9,540 nucleotides of DNA, taken from Chitinophagaceae bacterium UBA4412. Lineage in GTDB: Bacteria; Bacteroidota; Bacteroidia; Chitinophagales; Chitinophagaceae. The notes under the pieces are model-generated. The model was not told the origin of the DNA. It searched no databases and saw only the letters and a list, made by a program, of their open reading frames with translations. The position numbers and the translations under genes were made by a program. Position 1 is the first letter of the stretch; each line of letters starts with the position of its first letter. Shown here piece after piece: positions 1 through 7,800 of this stretch. The stretch lies in assembly GCA_002400445.1 (NCBI GenBank), contig DGQO01000223.1, positions 1 to 9,540 on the forward strand, read 5' to 3'.

Positions 1-172
1 GAGTGGCACTTCCGCAGTGGTAGGCACACTGGTGGTTACCTGGTTAGTACCCGTTCTTACTAAAACGAGTTACACTTCATTCTTTTTACTGGCTGCAGCC
101 CTTGTGCCGGTGGCCTGGCTCTGTATCATATTGCTGAGTTCAAAAAATAAAACCCAATCTATTCCATCATAA
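1..172 (+). CDS. MFS transporter, C-terminal end only (partial)
   Basis: The reading frame starting at base 2 is open from the left edge and stops with TAA at 170-172, giving 56 residues. They contain two hydrophobic stretches, one reading GTSAVVGTLVVTWLVPVL and one SFFLLAAALVPVAWLCIILL, followed by a short polar tail ending in QSIPS. This pattern matches the last two transmembrane helices and cytoplasmic tail of a major facilitator superfamily carrier. The SGTSAVVGTLV segment resembles helix 11 of the anion:cation symporter group, which includes hexuronate carriers. The inferred role is inner-membrane uptake of uronates or lyase products, mainly because the gene sits 20 bases before a uronan-lyase gene cluster and in the same orientation. 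The N-terminal 85 percent or so is outside the window, so the subfamily and substrate cannot be settled from sequence here. Confidence 0.7.
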   Translation, partial: SGTSAVVGTLVVTWLVPVLTKTSYTSFFLLAAALVPVAWLCIILLSSKNKTQSIPS

Positions 173-192
173 CGAACGATAAAAGCTGTTGT

Positions 193-3100
193 ATGAAAAA
201 AATTCTATTCACGGTATTTACGCTACTTGCAGCCGTGCTCTCTTATGGTCAAACAACGTATTACTGGGTAGGTGGTGTAGCGCCCACTACCAGCCTTAGC
301 ATTGGCACCAACTGGAATACCAGCCTGGATGGTTCCGGCTCTTCAAGGCCTAGTTCTACAGGGCCGGATATCCTGGTAGTGGATGGTACTAATCTTGGTG
401 GTAGTACACCGGCGACCGGTACGCTGGCCATGCTCATTAATAGCAGCATTACTGCTGCGCAGTTGAAATTTGTAAATGGGGCTACTGTTACCTGGGTACG
501 TGCCGCTTCCGGCACCAGCACCATTACAATTAGTGGTGAAGATGGTGATGACTTTGTAATTGAAGCTGGTTGCTCATTGTCCTTTTTGTCTACCGTGGGC
601 AGTATCCGTGTAGCCATGGGCGCCACGAATACGGGAAGGGTGAGCGGTGCACTGAATTTTAATACCAACTTCCAGGCAAGGTTTGACAATACCACAGCCG
701 GCACGCCAAGATCCTTTGTGTTTACCCCTGGATCGAGCATGAGTACTAACATTACTTCCACCTCGTCTTCTTATGCTTTTGGCAGCAATACCCAGTCTTC
801 CGAAAAATGGGTTTGGTTCCAGGATGGCTCTAATCTTTATTATAATGGGGGCTTCAGTCCCATGGGAAGTGTGTCTACTTATTCTGCCATAGACTTTGAT
901 GTAAACTCTACATGGCATCATCGGGCAGATAACCCAGCTACAGGTGCAGGTTCCTTTTTTAACCGCAAGAGTTTTGGCAATATCGTTGTAGAAAACAATG
1001 CTATTCTTGCCGCAGATGGACCCATATACCGGCTCAATAATTTAACCATCAATGCAGGAAGCAGTATGATCACGCACAACTCCGGCGAAACAGTGCTGCT
1101 GGGTAATCTGATAGCCAACGGGCCTGTATCTGCGCCCGCTGCAGGTACCAATGAAATGCTGATGGCAGGCGGTAATTTGCAAACCATCTCTGGCACTGCA
1201 GCGATTGCGGTTTCTGCATTTACCATTGCGAATGGAGCTGATGTTGTACTGGCAAAATCCATTAATGTGGAGCAGGCAACAAATGTTTTTGGCAAACTTT
1301 CTTTTGGCATCAATCAAATTACCGGCACGGGCAGCTTTACTGCTGTTACGGCAAAAACAGCCGTAACCGGCACGGCAAATTCCAGTACCGGAAGCTACCT
1401 GCTCACGGGGAATAATGGTATTGCAAATATGTTGAGTGGCTACGCCATCAGCGGAACAGGGATTGCCAGCGGCACAACCATCGCTGCATTTTCTCCAACC
1501 AATGATACGATCTTTCTTTCCAAACCTGCAATGGCAACTGCCATCGGAGTTGCCATAAATGTTTCCACCACGGCAAGCGTTTTGCAAACAGCCCATGTAA
1601 ATGGTTTTAATCCTGCAACGGGCAGTGTAGCGAGCACAGGCAACCAGGTTTTTGAAGATCAAATCAGTTATATCATTGATGGAGCTACTGCTTCACCATT
1701 TGGTATTAGTACAGGTACTGCAGGCAACAGGATAAGTCTTTATTCGGTTGAAGTGAATGCCCCGGTAGTGGCGAACGCAGCCTTCACCATCTCAAATGCT
1801 TTGTTGCTGAATGGCAAGTTAAGCCTGCGTCCTGCAGATACATTGCATTTACTCAATACTGCAACATTGGGTGGTAGCATCGGTGCAACAAATTATATTG
1901 CCACCACGGCTACAGCGGCTACTGGCCCGCAGAGTTATCTGCAATGGGATGGCAGAAGCACGCCAACACTTTTTCCCGTTGGTAGTGATGCACATTACTT
2001 ACCGCTCACGCTTACGCCTACAGGCTCTAATGATTTTATCGTTTCGGTTTTTGAAGGCATCACCGCAAACGGTGCCATTGATGGTACTGCTTTTTCTGCC
2101 TTGCAAAAACAAACCGTAGTAGATGCGGTATGGCAGGTAAATCGCAGCGCCGGCAGCGGAGATGTGAATGTAAATATTGGCTGGGATGCAGTACTCGAAG
2201 GCTCTACATTCCTTACGCTGCCCAATAGCGACATTGGTTTAATCAGCAACACCGGTACATTATGGTCTGCGCCGCTTGGCACGGGTGATAATAGCGGCAA
2301 TACTGCAGGTGCTACTACAAGTGTGCCCGCTTCTTTTAGTGCCGGAGCCGTAGCACAGGTAGATCCTTTTGTGTTCAATCCATTGCCGGAAAAAGTATAT
2401 GGAGATGCAGACTTTACTGGTGGCGCTACTAGTTTGAATACTACCCAGCCCATTGTGTACAGCAGCAGTAATACAGCCGTGGCCTCAATTGTAGCGGGTG
2501 CTATACATATTACCGGAACGGGTAACACTGATATTACAGCATCACAAGCCAGCGATGGTTTCTACCCGGCAGCCAGTGTAACACGCAATCTCGTGGTACA
2601 GAAGGCAGCCCTTACCATTACAGCAGATCATAAAACGAAGTTTGAAGCGGAGCCAAATCCCACACTCACGGTAACGTACACTGGCTTTGTATTGGGTGAA
2701 ACGGCCAGCGTATTCCTCACGCCTGCAGTGGTGAGTACAACAGCTACCACCGCATCTGCACCGGGCACTTATCCCATTACGGTTACTGCTGCCACTGCAG
2801 CCAATTACCAAATCAGTTTTGTAAATGGAACGCTTACGGTGCAGCCAAAGCAAACGCAAACCATCACATTTAATGCACTGCCTACAAAGGCTTATGGCAG
2901 CGCAGACTTTAGTGTAGTGGCCGCTAGTACAAACAATACACTACCACTTGGCTACAGCAGCAGCAATACAAATGTGGCCACCATTAATGCAGGTTTAATC
3001 CATATTACAGGTGCCGGCACTACAGATATCATGGTATCGCAAGCAGGCTCCACCGGATTTTTTCCTGCTACATCGGTCGTGCGCTCATTAACCGTAACTA

Positions 3101-3612
3101 AAATTCCGCTTACCATCAAAGTAGCAGATACCAGCAGGGTAGTGGGTACAGCTAATCCTCCATTCACAATTACTTATACGGGATTTGTGCTTGGTGAAAC
3201 CGCAGCAAACCTCACAACTCCACCCGTTGCCACAACAGATGCAGGAATAAATGCCTCTCCGGGAAATTATACCATCAGCCTGGCAGGTGCTGTTTCTCAG
3301 AATTACAATTTCACCTATGTGAATGGTAGGCTTAGTGTACTGCCCCCGGGCGGTACGAGTGAGCCTTACCTGAGTGCATTTGTGAATGGAGCAGGTAAAC
3401 TCACGGTACGTGTTTTTTCACCAAAGGCTGTGCTGGGCGATATCATCGTGTACGATATGATGGGCAGACCGGTAGCCACACGCAACCTTTTTATGCCCAC
3501 TGGATTCATCAGTGCCGACTTGTTTGTGAGTACTGTTCCACCCGGACTTTATGCAGTGTGCATCCGTGGTAATGGTTTGAAACTTCAAACCCTTATTTAC
3601 CTAAATAAATAA
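193..3612 (+). CDS. T9SS-secreted multidomain protein with two Ig-like/MBG modules
   Basis: The 1139-residue product has a signal peptide (residues 1-19, ending LSYG before Q20). A Ser/Thr/Gly/Asn-rich region follows (about 20-590), beginning TTYYWVGG with a later NWN, the opening style of Bacteroidota repeat or beta-helix surface proteins. Residues about 590-725 start near FPVGSDAHY and resemble a beta-sandwich common in T9SS cargo. Two tandem modules (728-886 and 893-1050) each combine a bacterial Ig-like domain (YSSSNT...V..I..G.IHITG.G.TDI) with an MBG domain (LTI...YTGFVLGETA...NG.L.V). The C-terminus (about 1059-1139: KLTVRV, IIVYDMMGRPVA, PPGLYAVCI, final LNK) fits a type A T9SS sorting domain, although the usual early YPNP is missing. 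No catalytic motif is recognisable. The 20-base gap upstream and 6-base gap downstream place it in the lyase/SusCD operon. A surface glycan-binding protein or adhesin is plausible, but function is unproven. The start is well supported by MKK plus a hydrophobic core. Confidence 0.9.
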   Translation: MKKILFTVFTLLAAVLSYGQTTYYWVGGVAPTTSLSIGTNWNTSLDGSGSSRPSSTGPDILVVDGTNLGGSTPATGTLAMLINSSITAAQLKFVNGATVTWVRAASGTSTITISGEDGDDFVIEAGCSLSFLSTVGSIRVAMGATNTGRVSGALNFNTNFQARFDNTTAGTPRSFVFTPGSSMSTNITSTSSSYAFGSNTQSSEKWVWFQDGSNLYYNGGFSPMGSVSTYSAIDFDVNSTWHHRADNPATGAGSFFNRKSFGNIVVENNAILAADGPIYRLNNLTINAGSSMITHNSGETVLLGNLIANGPVSAPAAGTNEMLMAGGNLQTISGTAAIAVSAFTIANGADVVLAKSINVEQATNVFGKLSFGINQITGTGSFTAVTAKTAVTGTANSSTGSYLLTGNNGIANMLSGYAISGTGIASGTTIAAFSPTNDTIFLSKPAMATAIGVAINVSTTASVLQTAHVNGFNPATGSVASTGNQVFEDQISYIIDGATASPFGISTGTAGNRISLYSVEVNAPVVANAAFTISNALLLNGKLSLRPADTLHLLNTATLGGSIGATNYIATTATAATGPQSYLQWDGRSTPTLFPVGSDAHYLPLTLTPTGSNDFIVSVFEGITANGAIDGTAFSALQKQTVVDAVWQVNRSAGSGDVNVNIGWDAVLEGSTFLTLPNSDIGLISNTGTLWSAPLGTGDNSGNTAGATTSVPASFSAGAVAQVDPFVFNPLPEKVYGDADFTGGATSLNTTQPIVYSSSNTAVASIVAGAIHITGTGNTDITASQASDGFYPAASVTRNLVVQKAALTITADHKTKFEAEPNPTLTVTYTGFVLGETASVFLTPAVVSTTATTASAPGTYPITVTAATAANYQISFVNGTLTVQPKQTQTITFNALPTKAYGSADFSVVAASTNNTLPLGYSSSNTNVATINAGLIHITGAGTTDIMVSQAGSTGFFPATSVVRSLTVTKIPLTIKVADTSRVVGTANPPFTITYTGFVLGETAANLTTPPVATTDAGINASPGNYTISLAGAVSQNYNFTYVNGRLSVLPPGGTSEPYLSAFVNGAGKLTVRVFSPKAVLGDIIVYDMMGRPVATRNLFMPTGFISADLFVSTVPPGLYAVCIRGNGLKLQTLIYLNK
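2374..2850 (+). repeat. Ig-like/MBG module, copy 1 (coding repeat)
   Basis: This encodes residues 728-886 of the large secreted protein. It starts FNPLPEKVYGDADF, continues through YSSSNTAVASI and GAIHITGTGNTDI (Ig-like half, to about 804), then ALTITADHK, TVTYTGFVLGETA and FVNGTLTVQPK (MBG half). Copy 2 begins 165 residues later with the same order of motifs. The copies are clearly alike as proteins but strongly diverged in codon choice, so this is an old module duplication, not a recent DNA repeat. Confidence 0.85.
2869..3342 (+). repeat. Ig-like/MBG module, copy 2 (coding repeat)
   Basis: This encodes residues 893-1050. It begins FNALPTKAYGSADF, followed by YSSSNTNVATI and GLIHITGAGTTDI (Ig-like half, to about 970), then PLTIKVADTSR, TITYTGFVLGETA and YVNGRLSVL (MBG half). 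It leads through a short PPGGTSEP linker into the T9SS C-terminal domain. Such modules usually serve as stalks or spacers that hold an N-terminal functional region away from the cell surface; that role is inferred here. Confidence 0.85.
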
Positions 3613-3618
3613 ATTCTT

Positions 3619-4824
3619 ATGAAACTAATATTTGCTATCGGAATATTGATGTTGGGCGCAGGTTGTGCTTCCAGTAAGCCCTTGGCCAAAGATGACAGAC
3701 CGATGCCCTTTGCTTTACGATGGAATTCATTGCAGCAAAACAAACTGAAAATTGAGGCTAAGGATGCGGATATTTTGCCAGCCTATCAGGCATTGATCAA
3801 GGATGCGGAAAAGGCTTTGAAGGCTGCGCCTACCAGTGTAATAGAAAAGTTGAATAACCCACCAAGCGGAGATAAGCATGATTATATGAGCCTGGCACCT
3901 TACCATTGGCCCGATCCTGCAAAGGCAGACGGCTTGCCTTACATCAGGAAAGACGGAGAAACCAATCCTGAAGTAAGAGATTACAAAGACAAGGATTACA
4001 TGCCAAAGCTTTGTGCCAATGTGCAGAGCCTTGGTCTTGCTTATTATTTTTCCGGGGAAGAAATGTATGCGCAGCAGGCTGCAAAACTGGTGAGGATTTG
4101 GTTTTTAGATGATGCCACCCGCATGAATCCTAACCTCAATTTTGCCCAGGCTATTAAGGGCGTAAATGATGGCCGCGGTGCAGGACTTATTGATTCCCGC
4201 CATTACATAAAACTCATTGATGGCATTCAATTGATCCGGCCTTCAAAGTATTTTACTGCTGCAGACTTAAGCGGAATGCAGGCCTGGTTCAGCTCATTTT
4301 TACAATGGATGCAAAGCAGCAAAGTGGGGCTCGATGAAATGAAGGCAAAGAATAATCATGGTGCATGGTATGATGCACAGCGCCTTAGCATTGCCCTTTT
4401 TGTAAATGATATGCCTCAGGCAAAAAACATTGTGCAAAGTGCTTTAAGCCGGCTTGATGTACAAATGAATGATGAAGGATTATTTCCAAAAGAACTGGAG
4501 CGCACTACCTCCCTGCACTACAGCACATTTGTGATGGAAGCTTTTTTAAACATTGCACAAATGAGCGAGAAAACAGGCATTGATTTTTGGAATGCAACCA
4601 CGCCATCCGGCAAAAATCTTGCGCTCGCTTTTAATGCACTATTACCTTATTTACAAAAAACAAAAACCTGGACTTTACCCCAGATCAAGCCATTTGAAGA
4701 CGAGGAAGCATACTTCATTCTTATGGATGGGGCAGCACATTATAAATGTACATCCTGTAAAAAAACAGTACAGCAGCTTGCCGGCGAAAAGGCAGACCGC
4801 TTACGCATAAAACTCCTTTATTAA
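3619..4824 (+). CDS. Alginate lyase superfamily lipoprotein, probable PL38 uronan lyase
   Basis: The 401-residue product looks like a complete (alpha/alpha)-barrel polysaccharide lyase that would cleave uronic-acid chains by beta-elimination. Visible family signatures are DYMSLAPYHWPDP (88-100), LPYIRKDGETNPE (106-118), MNPNLNFAQAIKG (169-181), GRGAGLIDSRH (185-195), KNNHGAWYD (244-252) and ELERTTSLHYS (292-302). Asn246, His247, Arg295 and Tyr301 are the expected catalytic set by analogy with PL5/PL38 enzymes, with Tyr as acid/base. NNHGxWYD and the RTxSxxYS arrangement fit PL38 (alginate or glucuronan lyases) better than classical PL5 AlgL; this assignment is from memory of the families. The N-terminus is a lipoprotein-type signal ending LGAGC, with Cys16 as lipidation site, although Gly at -3 is atypical. 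The C-terminus carries CTSC (377-380). The gene starts 6 bases after the MBG gene and lies 32 bases before susC. Alginate, glucuronan or another uronan could be the substrate. Confidence 0.88.
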   Translation: MKLIFAIGILMLGAGCASSKPLAKDDRPMPFALRWNSLQQNKLKIEAKDADILPAYQALIKDAEKALKAAPTSVIEKLNNPPSGDKHDYMSLAPYHWPDPAKADGLPYIRKDGETNPEVRDYKDKDYMPKLCANVQSLGLAYYFSGEEMYAQQAAKLVRIWFLDDATRMNPNLNFAQAIKGVNDGRGAGLIDSRHYIKLIDGIQLIRPSKYFTAADLSGMQAWFSSFLQWMQSSKVGLDEMKAKNNHGAWYDAQRLSIALFVNDMPQAKNIVQSALSRLDVQMNDEGLFPKELERTTSLHYSTFVMEAFLNIAQMSEKTGIDFWNATTPSGKNLALAFNALLPYLQKTKTWTLPQIKPFEDEEAYFILMDGAAHYKCTSCKKTVQQLAGEKADRLRIKLLY

Positions 4825-4856
4825 TAAGAACGATTGTAAATTTTTAAACTGCTATT

Positions 4857-7800
4857 ATGAAAAAAAATCATTGCCTGCTGTTCCTACTGCTCTTGCTGGC
4901 AAACGTGGTGGTAGCACAAAAACGTGTGATTACCGGAACCGTGCGCAGCCAGGACGGAAAGCAACCGTTGCAAAGTGTAAATATCCTGGCCAATGACCAG
5001 AAGGGTGGCACCACAACCGATAAGGACGGACATTATTCCATCCCTATCAACAAAGCAACTACAACACTTATCTTTTCTTATGTGGGTTATTCTTCCCAGT
5101 CTGTAACCATTGGCACGAGTAATACCATCGATGTAACAATGGAGCCCATTACGGTGCAGAATGATGAAGTGGTGGTTATTGGGTATGGCACAGTAAAACG
5201 TAGTAACGTAACCGGTGCGGTATCTAAATATCAAAATGAAAAATTGGATGAAACACCATCTTCCAGGCTCGACCAGGCTTTGCAGGGCAAGATTGCCGGT
5301 GTCCAAATTCAGAACCTGAGTTCTGAGGCCGGATCAGAGCCTAAAGTGCAAGTGCGGGGTGTAACGAGTATTAATTATTCACCAGGCCCACTTGTAGTTG
5401 TGGATGGTCACCCGGTGCCGGATGGTTTAGCTTTCGTAAACATGGCAGATGTGCAGAGTGTGGAAGTGCTTAAAGATGCGGCTTCGGCGGCCATCTATGG
5501 TTCCCGTGCATCTGGCGGTGTTATTTTGATTACCACCAAGAGCGGTAAAACAAGTAAACCAAAGTATAGTGTGAAATATTCTACAGGCGTAAAGCAGGCT
5601 TATGAATTGTATCCTATGATGACGATTACGGAATACACCAATATGCTTTTTTATGAAGCCTCTTTAAAGTTGCAGGATCCAGGCATCACGCCACCCACCT
5701 TATCGCAGATTGCGTCTACAGCAGAACGTGGTGCATACATTATTGAGCAGGACTTGCGCAAAGGCATTGCCACAAACTGGCAGGATGAAGCCATTCGCAA
5801 TGCCGCAACCAGCAATTTACAAATGAGCCTTTCCGGCGGCAATACTGGCGTACGATATTATATTTCCGGCGGCTATCAAAATGACCAGGGTATGATGTAC
5901 CATAGTGAATATGAGCGGTACAATGTAAAAGCAAAAATAGATGCAAACCTGAGCAAGAGAGTGAAACTTACTTTTAATATAAACCCTTCTTATATCAAGC
6001 GGGAAAGACCTTCTGTAAACTATATTGATTTCGTACGCTTCATGAGTTACCTACCTGTGTATCTTGATGAGGGCCTTGCCGCTTTTGTGCGCCAGGATCC
6101 TTTGTGGTCAGATGTGAAAGCAGGAGATTTTGCCCAGGCCAGGTTCTTTAATGGCCGTGCTTACAGCGGTATTATGCCCGATGGTAGTAATTGGGTAAAC
6201 AGCACCGCGGTAAATCCGTTTCCTACATCTAACAATACGCCCAAGTCTATTATGGAAACCCGTACCATCACTTCAAATGATTACCGGTTACTTACCAGTG
6301 CAGACTTAACCATCAATATCATCAAGGGTTTAGATTTTAAATCGATGCTGAGTGCCTATGTTACTTATTCTAATGCACTTGATTTTGCAAAGCGCAATTC
6401 AAATCGTGCAGGTGATGTAAATAAGGGCGTGTATAATAACAGGTTCTATACGGATTTGCTTAATGAGAATACCCTTACGTATGTAAAAGAGATTGGCAAG
6501 CATTCTCTCAACTTCCTGGCGGGTTTCACGATGCAAAAAACTACAACTAAACTCGAACAATCCACCGGGCTCGATTATCCAAGCGATGTGATCACAACGC
6601 TTAACAATGCGCTCACCATTGACCAGGCCAATACCTACAACACCAAATACAGGGAAGGCTTATTATCTGGTCTTGGAAGAATTAATTACGGATACAATGA
6701 TAAATACCTTTTGAGTGTGAGCCTCCGTGCAGATGGCAGCTCCATTTTTGCGCCGGGTAATAAATGGGGTTATTTCCCATCCTTGTCCGTAGCATGGAAT
6801 GCAGGCAAAGAACCTTTTATGCAAAAGATAGATTGGGTAAAAAACCTTAAAGTGAGAGGCAGTTATGGCGCTACCGGAAACAATCGTATTCCACCGTTTC
6901 AATGGCTCGATCTTTTATACGCATCCAACTATGTGGGCGGCAGCGGCAATGGAAGTTCAGCAGCAGGATTTGTGCCTTCTTCCACCGTATTAGCCAATAA
7001 CGACATCACCTGGGAACGTACATTTCAATACAACCTGGGGCTGGATGCGTCTTTGTTCAATAACCGCATTTCTATGTCACTTGATTTGTACAATACCCGT
7101 ACAGAGAAGCTCTTGTTGCAGCAGTCTGCATTAGCCTTTACCGGTGCACCTTCCACCTTTAATAATATTGGAAGTATGGACAATAATGGTTTTGAACTGG
7201 AGCTCACCAGTTACAATGTGCGCAAGAAAAATTTCCGCTGGAGTACCACGGCAAACTTTGCACATACTGCTAATAAAATTAAAGAGCTGGGTGGAGAAGC
7301 CTTTATCCTAAACCAGGGTGAACGCACAGAATTATACATCAACAGACCGGGCGATGCACTCATCCAGTTTTATGGGTATAAAACAGATGGCGTATGGCTG
7401 AGCCAGGAAGAAATTACAAAAGCGCAGGCAGGAGGACTTACCACAAACCTGAGCAATGTATTTGTGCCCGGCGGTCTTAAACTGGTAGATATTAACAATG
7501 ATAAAGTTATTGATGCGGATGATCGTACCGTGATTGGTAATCCATACCCCGATTTCACCTGGGGCCTTACCAATAATATTAACCTGGGCAGGGTAGATTT
7601 AAGTTTCCTTATCCAGGGCGTGCAGGGTGGAAGCCTCGTAAACGGCGATCCGAATTATAATGAAACCAAGCGTTACAATAAAAGATACAATACAAACCGC
7701 TGGATAAGCCCCATGTTCCCCGGGGATGGAAAAACACCTTACAGCACACTTGGTTTTAACTGGATGCTTACAGACTATGTTGTAGAAGATGCTTCTTACT

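Noticed and set aside
1042..1662. A 206-codon reverse-strand open frame opposite the MBG gene
   Set aside because: It lies wholly within a well-supported forward gene, its translation is rich in Cys, Arg and His without any family motif, and it has no signal or neighbours on that strand. The other reverse-strand frames across 261-3167 and 4884-7895 are rejected for the same reason.
193..1962. Possible catalytic beta-helix lyase (PL6-like) in the N-terminal half of the MBG protein
   Set aside because: The region is beta-rich and Gly/Asn/Thr-rich, but I see none of the recognisable PL6 or pectate-lyase catalytic motifs. Kept only as an open question under the structural check proposed in the findings.
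4837..4844. TAAATTTT before susC, near the Bacteroidota -7 element TAnnTTTG
   Set aside because: The final G is missing, no clear -33 TTTG sits at the right distance, and the start codon follows only 12 bases later. A promoter for susCD here is not supported.
4860..4867. Run of eight A at the start of susC as a possible phase-variation tract (seven A at 196-202 in the MBG gene)
   Set aside because: Poly-A coding for the lysines of a signal peptide is ordinary in AT-leaning Bacteroidota genes; without population data there is no reason to invoke slippage.
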